The notes beneath the pieces are model-generated. The model was not told the origin of the DNA. It searched no databases and saw only the letters and a list, made by a program, of their open reading frames with translations. A program made the position numbers and the translations under genes. Below, piece after piece: positions 1-8,771 of a DNA stretch of 64,000 bases (positions are counted from its first letter, which is position 1; every line of letters starts with the position of its first letter). The stretch is taken from assembly GCF_024518835.1 (NCBI RefSeq), contig NZ_JANIGO010000004.1:186001-250000 (forward strand), given 5' to 3'. Source of the DNA: Limnobacter humi (GTDB lineage: Bacteria; Pseudomonadota; Gammaproteobacteria; Burkholderiales; Burkholderiaceae_B).

Positions 1-196
1 GAACCATGACACCCAAGGCAAGCCCCAGTGTTTGAAACAACAAACCAGGTAAGGTGGTGGACATCAGGTGCAGCAAGACGTCTGGCGCTGAGTAAAGCCC
101 CACCAAGGCCATACCCGCCAGGCAACAGAACGGCAACAGCAACATGGCCGCCAGCAAACCCGCTGAAACCCGACTTCGAATACCCAATGTCAACAA
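1..196 (-). CDS. Iron(III)-type ABC transporter permease, N-terminal part (runs off the window start)
   Basis: An open minus-strand frame of about 65 codons enters from the left edge. It encodes a short basic head (LGIRSRV) and then a strongly hydrophobic stretch (AGLLAAMLLPFCCLAGMALVGLY). A short loop follows and a second hydrophobic stretch begins (LPGLLFQTLGLALGVMV). This is the usual N-terminus of FbpB/SfuB-type binding-protein-dependent permeases. A TAG closes the frame upstream of position 196, so the start must be a TTG at 196 or 193, or an internal ATG near 145. The gene is divergent from an FbpC-type ATPase 73 bases away, which supports an importer permease. The substrate is inferred from the partner gene. 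Only the first part of the gene is visible. Confidence 0.6.
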   Translation of the reverse strand, partial: MLTLGIRSRVSAGLLAAMLLLPFCCLAGMALVGLYSAPDVLLHLMSTTLPGLLFQTLGLALGVMV

Positions 197-222
197 ACCA
201 ACCGCCTAAGCATGGCAAAATA

Positions 223-246
223 GAAGTAATTATCATTTTACTTTAA
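223..246. promoter_or_regulatory. Possible Fur box between divergent iron-transport genes
   Basis: The 73-base divergent gap holds an AT-rich stretch. Its minus strand contains one perfect GATAAT hexamer (229-234), preceded by the 4-of-6 match TAAAAT. Fur binds arrays of such hexamers, and the flanking genes look like an iron(III) importer. The third hexamer is poor, so this is only a candidate operator. Confidence 0.3.
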
Positions 247-269
247 GTTGGCAGCTGCGCTGTTCATCC

Positions 270-1325
270 ATGGACACTCCTTCCCTGGCACTTGAGATTG
301 ACCGTCTGACCATTGGGTATGCTGGCGCCGGTGAACCCGCAGTCAAAGACATTGGCTTTGCGCTCAAGGCGGGCACCATTGCCTGTTTGTTGGGGCCGTC
401 TGGCTGCGGTAAAACAACCCTGCTTCGGGCCATCGCCGGCTTCCTACCGCCATCGTCCGGAGAAATCCGAATTGCAGGTCGGTGCGTGAGCAAGCCCGGA
501 GAGGTTCTGAATCCGGAAAAACGTCAAGTGGGTGTGGTATTCCAGGACTACGCGCTGTTTCCCCACCTCACTGTTCAGGACAATATTGCGTTTGGGCTCC
601 ACGGCGAACCGGCTGCACACCGGAAAGCGCGCTGCAGCGATCTGCTCGAGCTGGTCGGATTGCAAAGCCTGGCCCGACGGTACCCGCACGAACTGTCTGG
701 TGGCCAACAGCAACGTGTGGCCTTGGCGCGGGCCCTGGCACCACGCCCGGCACTCATGTTGCTCGATGAGCCGTTTTCCAATCTTGATGTTGAACTGAAA
801 GAGCGCTTGACCCTGGAGGTTCGGGATATTCTAAAAGCTGAGCGCATGAGTGCCATTTTGGTAACGCACGATCAACATGAAGCATTCAGCATGGCCGACG
901 AAATCGGCGTGATGGATCAGGGTCGATTGCAGCAGTGGGGCTCTTCCTACGCGCTGTACCACCAACCGAATTCCCGAATGGTGGCTGACTTCATTGGTCA
1001 GGGCGTGTTTTTGCCGGCGCGCCGCTCAGCGCAAGGCATCGCCTTCGAACTGGGCGAATTGCCGCTGCAGCAAAGCCAGGTACCCTGCGATGGGGAATTC
1101 GACGTTTTGGTTCGTCCGGATGACATCATCCACGACGACGCCAGTCCACTACAAGCACGGGTTGTTCGGAAGGCTTTTCGCGGCGCCGATTTTTTGTACA
1201 CGCTGGCCTTGGACAGTGGCGATCAGGTGATGGCGCTGGTTCCCAGCCACCACAATCACACCATTGGGGAACCCATTGGCATCCGGCTGGAACTGGACCA
1301 TGTGATGGTGTTTGCGCGACAGTGA
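270..1325 (+). CDS. Iron(III)-type ABC transporter ATP-binding protein (FbpC-like)
   Basis: The 351-residue protein is the ATPase of a binding-protein-dependent importer and would energise uptake at the inner face of the cytoplasmic membrane. It shows a Walker A motif (GPSGCGKTT, near residue 42) and a Q-loop in VVFQDYALFPHL. The signature LSGGQQQRVALARAL lies near residue 142, Walker B is LMLLDEPFSNLD, and the H-loop is LVTHDQHEA near residue 197. The last 110 residues form the beta-rich TOBE-like regulatory domain typical of FbpC/PotA/CysA-sized proteins. The divergent partner is a permease of the FbpB type, so ferric iron is the most likely substrate. Thiamine, spermidine or another oxyanion import cannot be excluded from the ATPase alone. 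The start is ATG; no strong ribosome binding site is visible. Confidence 0.85.
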   Translation: MDTPSLALEIDRLTIGYAGAGEPAVKDIGFALKAGTIACLLGPSGCGKTTLLRAIAGFLPPSSGEIRIAGRCVSKPGEVLNPEKRQVGVVFQDYALFPHLTVQDNIAFGLHGEPAAHRKARCSDLLELVGLQSLARRYPHELSGGQQQRVALARALAPRPALMLLDEPFSNLDVELKERLTLEVRDILKAERMSAILVTHDQHEAFSMADEIGVMDQGRLQQWGSSYALYHQPNSRMVADFIGQGVFLPARRSAQGIAFELGELPLQQSQVPCDGEFDVLVRPDDIIHDDASPLQARVVRKAFRGADFLYTLALDSGDQVMALVPSHHNHTIGEPIGIRLELDHVMVFARQ

Positions 1326-1349
1326 ACGGCGGATTACAACCCGCTGAGA

Positions 1350-2195
1350 TCAACCCAAGTCGTTGGTGTTGTTGCCCGAATCAGCCACAAGCCCCGAATC
1401 GGCCGACGAAGCGGACGAATTGATGGAAGAGCCACCAGCTGCGGCGAACAGTTCAGTTGCCTCGTGCACGCTGTGCGGATTTGAAAAATCCAGTGTCAGG
1501 GGGAACGCCTCTGGCGAGGTAAACAAACCATCCAGCGTGGTCAGGGTGGCCAGTGGCGTGGACGCAGTCATGGCATCCAATACTGGGTCTCCCAAATAAG
1601 CACTGTCCAGGCTCATGGTGCTGAGCAGAACATGGCTGTCGAGCCCCTGCAGTTCATGCACAGTCGAATGAATGTCGCTACTCAGGTCGCCAAACAACTG
1701 CTGACCGCCGCTGTTGAGGTCGAGCACCTGGCTTTGAAGATCTGCAATCAGTTGGTTCAGCTCACCCGCACTGAGATGACCTGCCAAGGCGGCATCAATT
1801 TTTGGAATCAACCCTGTCAAATCATGGCCCAGATGGGCAGTGCTGTGATCGTGTGTCATGTGGGCAAGGGCTCCGGCAGGTTCGGATTCCATCCAAAGAC
1901 CCGCTGTGGCTGTACCAGACACCAGGGGGTGTTCACCCAGCAAACTGGAATCTGATACGCAGTGGCTGGCAAACAGACGGACGTCGCCCAAGGTAGACAC
2001 TTCGCCAACCGTGGATTGTATGTGCGCCCCTTTCAACACACCTGACACGGAATCCAGCCGGACCAAACCGACATCACCGGAAGGTGCACTGTGTTCAAAC
2101 ACCCGAATGGACGCCGCACGTGCAACGTCGATCAGTTCACCTTGAACTGTGCTGTGGTTGTCGTCTGCCTGAATTTGAATTGCAGTGGGTTGCAC
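1350..2195 (-). CDS. Hypothetical protein, possible second cargo of the adjacent type I secretion system
   Basis: A 281-residue protein that I do not recognise. It has no signal peptide or membrane segment and a single cysteine. It is rich in Ser, Leu, Asp, His and Thr, and ends in a Ser/Asn/Asp/Gly-rich tail (SSADSGLVADSGNNTNDLG). Low cysteine content, acidity and a flexible polar C-terminus are compatible with type I export, but no RTX nonapeptides are present. It lies 77 bases downstream of the repeat-bearing protein, on the same strand as the secretion genes. The start is a GTG. It is the first start codon after an in-frame TAG, and a small dyad (AACGT-CCGA-ACGTT, 2199-2212) sits just in front of it. 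It is convergent with the ABC ATPase gene. Confidence 0.6.
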   Translation of the reverse strand: MQPTAIQIQADDNHSTVQGELIDVARAASIRVFEHSAPSGDVGLVRLDSVSGVLKGAHIQSTVGEVSTLGDVRLFASHCVSDSSLLGEHPLVSGTATAGLWMESEPAGALAHMTHDHSTAHLGHDLTGLIPKIDAALAGHLSAGELNQLIADLQSQVLDLNSGGQQLFGDLSSDIHSTVHELQGLDSHVLLSTMSLDSAYLGDPVLDAMTASTPLATLTTLDGLFTSPEAFPLTLDFSNPHSVHEATELFAAAGGSSINSSASSADSGLVADSGNNTNDLG

Positions 2196-2272
2196 GGTAA
2201 CGTCCGAACGTTGTGACTATGTCAATTATACGACACAGCCCACAATTCGGATTCAAATCGAATCGGACATTC

Positions 2273-3637
2273 TTAAGTCTTCGTTGGGTCCAAACCACCC
2301 AACAGGTGGGACACAGCGCCCTCTGCAGAGCCTGCAGTGCTAGAAATACCGCTGCTCAGCGAGTTCAGCATGCTGGTATCGGGGGCAGGCGCAGGGTCCG
2401 CCTGGAGTGTGCCCAGCAGGCCACCCGTTGCCGTGCCCAACAAGCCACCACCATCGGTAATCGGCTGGGTGATGGGTTGGGTGATGGGTTGGGTAATCGG
2501 CTCGGTAATGCCACCGACGATATCCGTGATGGGCTGGGTGATCGGCTCGGTAATGCCACCGACGATATCCGTGATGGGCTGGGTGATCGGCTCGGTAATG
2601 CCACCGACGATATCCGTGATGGGCTGGGTGATCGGCTCGGTAATGCCACCGACAATGTCGGTGATGGGGTGCGTGATGTCCCCCACGATACCGCCCACAC
2701 CATCTGTGATGCCTCCGACCACATCCGTTACCGGCGTCAAGACAGGTGACAAATCAACACCAGGCAAACTACCCACCAGAGACACCACATCATCCACTGC
2801 ATTGCCCAAATGCAACAGGTTATCGATCGACGGGTTACCGATGGTATCGGTGATGTGCAGCAGTGACGACAGCGAATCGCTGAGGTTCGATGCATCGTCA
2901 TGAAGAATCACGCCGAGGTCGTTGCTGGGCAACGCGGAGTAATCGCTCACCTGTTGAGAAACATCGACTCCCAAGTTTTCATAAACAGGTTCAAAGGTGC
3001 TGTTCAGCAAATTGATTTGATCAACCAAGGTGTTGATGGCAGCTTGAAGTGCATCCGCGCTGGGATTGCTGCCCAGTCCTTGTACAAAGTGTGCAGGGTC
3101 CATGGCAGACGACATGGCTTCAGGACTCATGAACGAAGCCAACAAATGATCCAGTTCGGGACTCATGCTGTGAGACTCCTGTCCAACAATCGGTTTGAGC
3201 AAAGGCAGAGAATCGGCCAGACGTTCTGGCGGCATGGTATCGACCAAGGCTTTCGCACCCAAATGCGACAGCTGAGCGGCATCACCCAAACTGGTTTTTC
3301 CAAAACTGCTGGGCGCTGCGGCAGCAGTGGAGGACACCAAGCCCAGTGCGGATGCTGCACCCCCATGGTCTGCCGTCGCGGCCAGTAAACCCAAACCCGA
3401 GAAAGCCGGCGCCACACCACCCAACGGGGCAGTGGCATAACTGTGCGCAATCGGATTGTTGAGTGTCGGCTTGGGCAGGCTGGCACTGGCGGCCGAGAGG
3501 TCTTGAGGGATGTGATCAATGGTGGACTGAAGAATCTGCATGTTCAGCGCATGCGGATCGGCAAGCACCGACTCTGCTTTTTGCAGGTCTGCATCCAGAC
3601 TTGTCCACTGCGATTCAAACTGCGGTGTGTCACCCAT
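2273..3637 (-). CDS. Repeat-containing hypothetical protein, likely type I secretion cargo
   Basis: A 454-residue protein with no cysteine, no signal peptide and no membrane segment. The N-terminal 300 residues are rich in Ala, Ser, Leu, Asp and His. Residues about 316-392 are a tandem array of the 15-residue unit ITEPITQPITDIVGG (four near-identical copies) that breaks down into short ITQP steps. The C-terminus is Gly/Leu/Ser-rich (LLGTATGGLLG, then SHLLGGLDPTKT). I chose ATG 3637 over an upstream TTG because the mRNA reads GGGAAGGCAAGATCATG, which gives a good ribosome binding site. The gene follows the ABC/HlyD/TolC genes on the same strand after 169 bases, which holds room for its own promoter. 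Secretion is inferred from position and composition. No known domain was recognised. Confidence 0.75.
   Translation of the reverse strand: MGDTPQFESQWTSLDADLQKAESVLADPHALNMQILQSTIDHIPQDLSAASASLPKPTLNNPIAHSYATAPLGGVAPAFSGLGLLAATADHGGAASALGLVSSTAAAAPSSFGKTSLGDAAQLSHLGAKALVDTMPPERLADSLPLLKPIVGQESHSMSPELDHLLASFMSPEAMSSAMDPAHFVQGLGSNPSADALQAAINTLVDQINLLNSTFEPVYENLGVDVSQQVSDYSALPSNDLGVILHDDASNLSDSLSSLLHITDTIGNPSIDNLLHLGNAVDDVVSLVGSLPGVDLSPVLTPVTDVVGGITDGVGGIVGDITHPITDIVGGITEPITQPITDIVGGITEPITQPITDIVGGITEPITQPITDIVGGITEPITQPITQPITQPITDGGGLLGTATGGLLGTLQADPAPAPDTSMLNSLSSGISSTAGSAEGAVSHLLGGLDPTKT
2462..2690. repeat. 45-bp in-frame tandem repeat inside the cargo-like gene
   Basis: Three perfect 45-bp copies lie at 2510-2554, 2555-2599 and 2600-2644. 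Degenerate copies flank both ends (about 2465-2509 and 2645-2689), and 12-bp sub-repeats (GTGATGGGTTGG) lie on the left. The period is a multiple of three, so loss or gain of a unit keeps the reading frame and changes the protein by 15 residues. Confidence 0.95.
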
Positions 3638-3806
3638 GATCTTGCCTTCCCTGTTCAAGAGAACCGGTCAAGCCCCGGCCCCAAATGGTCTTCCCCGATA
3701 AGACTAGTGTCTCAAGCCAGGGAGCACAGGAATGCCAGGAATTGGCGGGTAAAAGTGCTTCTAATTCACATTGTCCGCACTTTACCGACAACAATCAAGG
3801 TTTTAC
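3638..3806 (-). other. Intergenic region upstream of the cargo-like gene
   Basis: This 169-base gap separates tolC-like and cargo-like genes in an otherwise tightly packed locus, so it probably carries a promoter. It contains an 11-mer, ACTTTACCGAC (3779-3789), also found at 10117-10127 in the long region upstream of the LuxR-type gene and the sigma-factor gene. No convincing sigma-70 pair was identified. The transcription signal is inference. Confidence 0.35.
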
Positions 3807-5459
3807 TTACCGATAAAAACGGGGGTCTAAAATGGGCGCTGCGCGAAGTTTGGGCTTCAAACCCTTCTCATTGTCGCTGGGCGCTACTCGAACCTTTTCC
3901 GCCTCCCGCTCCACCTGCAAACGCTGGGCCGGTGTCAGCGTGAATTCAGAGGCCTTCTGAATCTCTTTCTGGCTTACATCCAGGCCCAAGCGCTTGGCAA
4001 TGTCCTGGTCTGCCGGGCTGCTGGCGATGTCTGCGGTGGCCTTCAGACTTTCCTCCAGCCTAGCGCGCTCGGTTTGCTGAGCAAAAAACTGGGCAAACCA
4101 CGTGGCCTCTGCACCAGCGGTGGGCATCATTTGGCCCATGGCGTGCATCAGGCGAAAACCAGCCTCCCGAGCATCGAACACCGCGTTCACATAGGCAATC
4201 AGCACGTTGAAGTACTCAACCTGGGCATCCAGCATCACGATCACGGTTTCGCGGCCGAAGTCACGCAGGCGTTTGCGGTTTTTGAACACCTGCAGTGAAT
4301 CAGCATAGGCGTTGCGCAAGGTGTTGGACCGCGCAGTACCGGCCAAATAACGCCCCCATTGAAAACGAACCGATTCTTCCACCCGCATGCGGGACGAGGT
4401 CAATTGCGTTCGCCGTGTATCGATGGTGGCTGCAGCCTGGTTAACGCGGGCCACCTGTTCACCGCCAGAAAAGGCACTGTAAGACAAACGCAAGTTCACA
4501 GAGCTGTCGGTGTTTTTGCCCGTAAATGGATCTTTTTCACCAAAAAACTGTTGAATCCCCACCAGGTTCAAGGAGGGGTAAAGGCTCGCATCTTCCGCTT
4601 TGTAATTGTGTTTGGCTTTGGTGATTTGAACCTCAGCCACGCGGATATCGGGATTGGCAAACAGGGCTTTGTTCACCGCATCGTCCAGATTGGGTGGCAG
4701 CATGGTCTTGGTGATTTCAAGTTCCGGCACGTTGTACCCTTCCGGATAGGCACCAAAATATTTGAAATAGGTCGCGCGGGATTCGTCCAACTGCCCCTCG
4801 TAGTTCACCAAACGGTCTTGGGTCACAGCCAACCGAGCCTTGGCGAACTGGGCATCGGTGATACCGCTACCGCCCAACTCCACCCGTTTTTCTTCCAAGG
4901 CCAACAGCTGAGAAACCGCACTTACCGCAGCGCGTGATGCATCGACCAACAATGAATTTCGGGACAGGTTATTGCTGGCAATGAATGATTCCAGCACCAC
5001 ATCCTGCACTGTTTTGTTGAATTGGCCTTGCGCAATCGTTTCATCGGCCAACGCGGCATCCACCCGTGCGCCGATGCGTCCGGCCGTGTAGATAGGCTGA
5101 GTCACGGTGATGTCCGTGGACTGGCGGTTGGTGACGGTGGAGCTTGAACTGGCATTCGCACCCACAGTCAACTTGGGATAGTAGGCTGCACGGGCAGCGT
5201 CTTCCACATACTGCTGGGCGTTCAAGTTGATGCGCGATGTTGCAATTTCCGGGTTGGTTCGCAACATGTTGAGGAAGCGGAACTTCGCTTGGTCGGGAAT
5301 TGACATGTCGGCTGCTTCAGCCGGTGATATGCGGCGGGCTGCGCTGTTGACGCCCTTTTTGACGGCCACTTCAGCCATGCAATGTGCGCTCACAGACAAG
5401 CCGGCCAGCACCAGCAAGATTGCCTGCAGCTTGTTCCCACCCCAATGGTTTTTGTTCAT
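3807..5459 (-). CDS. TolC-family outer-membrane efflux protein of the type I secretion system
   Basis: A 550-residue protein with a typical signal peptide (NKLQAILLVLAGLSVSAHCMA). It has the long alpha-helical repeats of TolC-family channels (for example LNNLSRNSLL and TVIVMLDAQVEYFNVLIAYVNA) and the usual motif region LRLSYSAFSGGEQ. Residues 30-450 cover the two outer-membrane efflux repeats. A charged C-terminal tail of about 90 residues follows. The protein would form the outer-membrane channel that docks on the HlyD-type adaptor encoded upstream. Its ATG overlaps the adaptor stop codon (ATGA), so the two are translationally coupled. Because it is linked to an exporter ATPase and adaptor, a dedicated secretion role is more likely than drug efflux. 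Confidence 0.88.
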   Translation of the reverse strand: MNKNHWGGNKLQAILLVLAGLSVSAHCMAEVAVKKGVNSAARRISPAEAADMSIPDQAKFRFLNMLRTNPEIATSRINLNAQQYVEDAARAAYYPKLTVGANASSSSTVTNRQSTDITVTQPIYTAGRIGARVDAALADETIAQGQFNKTVQDVVLESFIASNNLSRNSLLVDASRAAVSAVSQLLALEEKRVELGGSGITDAQFAKARLAVTQDRLVNYEGQLDESRATYFKYFGAYPEGYNVPELEITKTMLPPNLDDAVNKALFANPDIRVAEVQITKAKHNYKAEDASLYPSLNLVGIQQFFGEKDPFTGKNTDSSVNLRLSYSAFSGGEQVARVNQAAATIDTRRTQLTSSRMRVEESVRFQWGRYLAGTARSNTLRNAYADSLQVFKNRKRLRDFGRETVIVMLDAQVEYFNVLIAYVNAVFDAREAGFRLMHAMGQMMPTAGAEATWFAQFFAQQTERARLEESLKATADIASSPADQDIAKRLGLDVSQKEIQKASEFTLTPAQRLQVEREAEKVRVAPSDNEKGLKPKLRAAPILDPRFYR

Positions 5460-6832
5460 GGTTCCCTGAAAGCGTCGTACTTCAGTTTCAATACTGGTTT
5501 AAGCAGATAGTAAATAAAGGGCTGTGAGCCCACCTTGATGTCAACCTCGGCCGTCATGCCCGGTGATATCCGCAGCGGAGCGCTAGCGGTGCCAAAAAAT
5601 GCTTTGTCAGTGCTCACAATCAACCGATAGTATGGACCGGTTTCTTCACTGCCTGGATCGGTGTCCGCAGCAATCTGACTGACTTTCCCGGGCAGTGTGC
5701 CGTAACGCAGAAAATCATACGCCGAGACTTTAACCTGAGCCTCTTGTTCCAGCGAAACATAGCCACGGTCTGACGGTGAAAGCCGTGTTTCAACCACCAG
5801 CACTTCGTCAACCGGCACCACTTCCATCATGGGCTCACCTTGACGGACCACGTTGCCCACAGCCTGAAGTTTCAGGTTTTTCACCACCCCGTCAATCGGG
5901 GATTTGATCACAGCGCGGTCCCGCTGATCCGTGGCGCGGCCAATGTCTTCCTTCAAGCTGGCCAATTGACGTTCGAGGGTGGTCAGTTCATCAGCCGCAC
6001 GACGCCTGAATTTGCCGTCTTCTTCCATGCGCTTGGCACGACCGCCGGTGACCGCCGCCTGGGCAGATGCAATGGTTTGACGAATGGAGTTGATCTCGGC
6101 CACCAAGCTGTCGTATTCACGTTTTTTGGTCAAATACTCCAACTGGGACACCAACCGTTCACGGACCAATTCCTTGGTGATTTCCAACTCGCGGGCTGTG
6201 GTGACTTCACGGTTTTGCAAACCGTCGAGCTTGGCTTGTAACTCACCCACCTTGCCCTGGTTGCCCAGCGTTTGGCTGTCATTCACGGACAAAACGCCAT
6301 TGAGTTCTGCCATGCGGGCAATGTAGGTGGACTGTTCGGTGCGATACAGTTCTGGAAAATCCTTGATGAGCTCGGCAGGGTACTCAGGCTGCTTGCCGGA
6401 GGCTTCACCAATGAGACGTGCACGGCTCATTTCCAGCGCTGCCCGGCGGCTTTTCAATTCCTCAATGTTGATCCCGGACGTGGCCAAGTCCAGGCGAACC
6501 AACACATCCCCTTCTTTCACCACATCGCCTTCCTTCACATCCAGCTCTTTGACGATACCGCCTTCTAAGTGCTGGATTGTTTTGATGCGGCTGGACGGGA
6601 TGACCTTACCAGGTGCACTGACCACCTGATCGACCCGAATAAACAACGAGGCAAACAGCGCAATCGAAATCAGCCCCAAAGCGAATTTGCTCTTGGTGTC
6701 AAAGGTGCCGCCGGTGGGTTTGTACAACGAGGGAACCTCAATCACCTGAGGGTCGTTTCGCAGGGCGGGCTCTCGCTTGGGCACTTCAGCCACCGCGTTG
6801 TTGGGTTTGTTCATGTCCGGTGTCTCACTCAT
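5456..6832 (-). CDS. HlyD-family periplasmic adaptor of the type I secretion system
   Basis: A 458-residue membrane-fusion protein. After a cytosolic head of about 50 residues there is one membrane segment (FALGLISIALFASLFIRV). The first half of the lipoyl-like domain follows (SRIKTIQHLEGGIVKELDVKEGDVV, split here by its key HLEGGIV motif). Next come long helices (residues about 120-310) and the second lipoyl half (IKSPIDGVVKNLKLQAVGNVV), with a beta-barrel C-terminus. The motif GTASAPLRISPGMTAEVDIKVG near the end is the classic HlyD/PrtE signature. It would bridge the inner-membrane ABC exporter and the TolC channel. The gene overlaps both neighbours by 4 bases or fewer, so all three are surely one operon. 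Confidence 0.92.
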   Translation of the reverse strand: MSETPDMNKPNNAVAEVPKREPALRNDPQVIEVPSLYKPTGGTFDTKSKFALGLISIALFASLFIRVDQVVSAPGKVIPSSRIKTIQHLEGGIVKELDVKEGDVVKEGDVLVRLDLATSGINIEELKSRRAALEMSRARLIGEASGKQPEYPAELIKDFPELYRTEQSTYIARMAELNGVLSVNDSQTLGNQGKVGELQAKLDGLQNREVTTARELEITKELVRERLVSQLEYLTKKREYDSLVAEINSIRQTIASAQAAVTGGRAKRMEEDGKFRRRAADELTTLERQLASLKEDIGRATDQRDRAVIKSPIDGVVKNLKLQAVGNVVRQGEPMMEVVPVDEVLVVETRLSPSDRGYVSLEQEAQVKVSAYDFLRYGTLPGKVSQIAADTDPGSEETGPYYRLIVSTDKAFFGTASAPLRISPGMTAEVDIKVGSQPFIYYLLKPVLKLKYDAFREP

Positions 6833-8754
6833 CAGGCCTGGGCCGCTTTGCCGCTGGTGTCAGTATCGGACACCGCTGACGCACTGCTTAAGCCACCTGG
6901 CGCCGACTGATCAGTGACCGGAGCCACGGTCGGCTTGGCCACCGGTGCCACCGGTTTCGGCACGGAAATGCCATACAGCAGCTTCAACATCTCGGGTGTG
7001 GCACCCACATGGAGTTTGGATGCCTTGTCGAGATAGATAATCTTGTCGCAAATGGACATGAGCCGGACCGAGTGGGTCACCATCACAATCGTTTTCACGG
7101 TCGCCAGGCTTTTAAAAACAGCCATCAAATGGGTTTCCGCTGCAAAGTCCAGGTCGTTGGTGGGCTCATCCAGCAACAACACTGGCGCATCACTTAAAAA
7201 CGCCTGGGTGATCGCAATGCGGCGGCGCTGACCGCCAGAGAGCCGGTTACCGCCCTCGCCCACTTGCGTCATGTAACCATCGGGCATCTTGGCAATGAAG
7301 TCATGCGCACCCGACCGCTTGGATGCCAGAAGGATCTGCTCGTCACTGGCATCGGGATTTGACCGTCGCAGGTTGTCGACAATCGTGCCTTCAAACAATT
7401 GGGAGGTTTGAGGTAAAAATCCGATCCACTTGGACAATTCCACCCGGGAGAACTGCGACAGATCATACTCGTCCAGCAACACCCGCCCTTCTTGTGGTTC
7501 ATACAGACCGCGGAGCAGTTTCAGCAAGGTGGATTTGCCCGCCCCGTTGTCGCCCGCCAATCCATACAACCCTCTCGGACCGATTTGAGCGGAAACGGTT
7601 TTGACCACTTCTTTTTGTGCACCCACGTGCTGATAGCTCACGTTTTCCAGGCGCAAGGCGCCAGACGGCATCGGCAAGCTCAGGCCTGTGGCCTGTTTTT
7701 CTTCCTGCGCAGCCAAGACATCATTCAACCGGTCAGTGGCCTCACGGGCATGGGCAATTGAACGCCAGTGTCCGGACAACGCTGCCAATGGTCCAATCGC
7801 TTTGCTGGCCAACATGTTGGAGGCGATCAAACCACCCACAGTCATCCACTGGTTAATCACGGAAAAGGCACCCACGGCGGTGATGGCCACGTTCACGCAC
7901 AGCATGATGGTGGTCGACAGTTCGCGCTGATCTTCCAGCTCGCCGTTTTTGCTGAAGCTTTCCTGAACCCAGGAGTTGTAACTGGATACCCAAGCCCGTT
8001 TGGCCGAGTCATCTTGCACCAGGCTTTTGATGGCCTCACGACCTCGACACACCTCAGCCAACACCTCGTCCCGGCGACGGGCCCGGGCGAATTCTTCGAC
8101 CCTGCGTTTACGGAATTCACCGGAGCTATACCAAGCCAGGCTGGCTAGGCACGCCAAACCAGCCAGCACCACGGGCAGAATGGGCAAGGCGATGGTGGCA
8201 ATCAGGCCCAAAGCCAAGATGGCAAACGGAAGATCCAGAATGGTCATGGCCACAGCCCCACTCCACACCACCCGCACCGTGTCAACATCCTTGAACAGCG
8301 CGTACCATGCAGCGGTGGATTTGGCCTCCAGCTGACGCAGCGGAATGGCCAGAATTTTGTTCATGAGGTCACTGGCGATTTGACCATCGATTTTCACTGC
8401 GGCCACCCGCAAAACCCGAGCACGGAACGACCGTAAAATCAAATCGGCCGCCATCAGAATGGCCATGCCAATCAACAACGCCACCAAGGTATTCAAGCCA
8501 CCGCGGTAAATAACGCGGTCGTACACTTGCAAAGAAAACACCGCCGGAAACAAGGCCACCAAGTTGACAAACACTGACAGCAACGCGGCTCGTTTGAGCA
8601 TGGGCAAGGCGCCGCGAATCACGCTTTGAACCGTGCGCTCACCCTGTTGCCCCAAGGCAGCAGCCTCGCCCTCTTCCCCAGCGTTACTGCCCGACTTTAA
8701 GCCGAAGTTCCAGAGTGCTTCCAGGCGTTCTTTGAACAAATATTTGACTGACAT
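6832..8754 (-). CDS. Type I secretion ABC transporter, fused permease and ATPase
   Basis: A 640-residue exporter half-transporter. Six membrane segments occupy residues about 50-330 (for example ALLSVFVNLVALFPAVFSLQVYD and MTILDLPFAILALGLIATIALP). The ATPase domain has Walker A GDNGAGKST, signature LSGGQRRRIAITQAFL, Walker B plus catalytic Glu in VLLLDEPTNDLD, and H-loop VTHS. There is no C39 peptidase domain at the N-terminus, so the cargo is probably not cleaved after a double glycine. The N-terminal 45 residues are polar, and the last 55 residues are a Pro/Ala/Val-rich tail, unusual for the family. It follows the anti-sigma-like gene by 17 bases, and its stop overlaps the adaptor start (ATGA). 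Confidence 0.92.
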   Translation of the reverse strand: MSVKYLFKERLEALWNFGLKSGSNAGEEGEAAALGQQGERTVQSVIRGALPMLKRAALLSVFVNLVALFPAVFSLQVYDRVIYRGGLNTLVALLIGMAILMAADLILRSFRARVLRVAAVKIDGQIASDLMNKILAIPLRQLEAKSTAAWYALFKDVDTVRVVWSGAVAMTILDLPFAILALGLIATIALPILPVVLAGLACLASLAWYSSGEFRKRRVEEFARARRRDEVLAEVCRGREAIKSLVQDDSAKRAWVSSYNSWVQESFSKNGELEDQRELSTTIMLCVNVAITAVGAFSVINQWMTVGGLIASNMLASKAIGPLAALSGHWRSIAHAREATDRLNDVLAAQEEKQATGLSLPMPSGALRLENVSYQHVGAQKEVVKTVSAQIGPRGLYGLAGDNGAGKSTLLKLLRGLYEPQEGRVLLDEYDLSQFSRVELSKWIGFLPQTSQLFEGTIVDNLRRSNPDASDEQILLASKRSGAHDFIAKMPDGYMTQVGEGGNRLSGGQRRRIAITQAFLSDAPVLLLDEPTNDLDFAAETHLMAVFKSLATVKTIVMVTHSVRLMSICDKIIYLDKASKLHVGATPEMLKLLYGISVPKPVAPVAKPTVAPVTDQSAPGGLSSASAVSDTDTSGKAAQA

Positions 8755-8771
8755 TCTAAAATCCTAGATTT

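Noticed and set aside
2462-2690. CRISPR array
   Set aside because: The repeats are directly adjacent without unique spacers and lie inside a coding frame.
2213-2749. Plus-strand open frames over the 45-bp repeat
   Set aside because: They are open only because the repeat has no stop in these frames; no ribosome binding site.
1350-3637. RTX (GGxGxDxUx) calcium-binding repeats in the cargo-like proteins
   Set aside because: I looked for the nonapeptide pattern and did not find it; the repeat is of a different kind.
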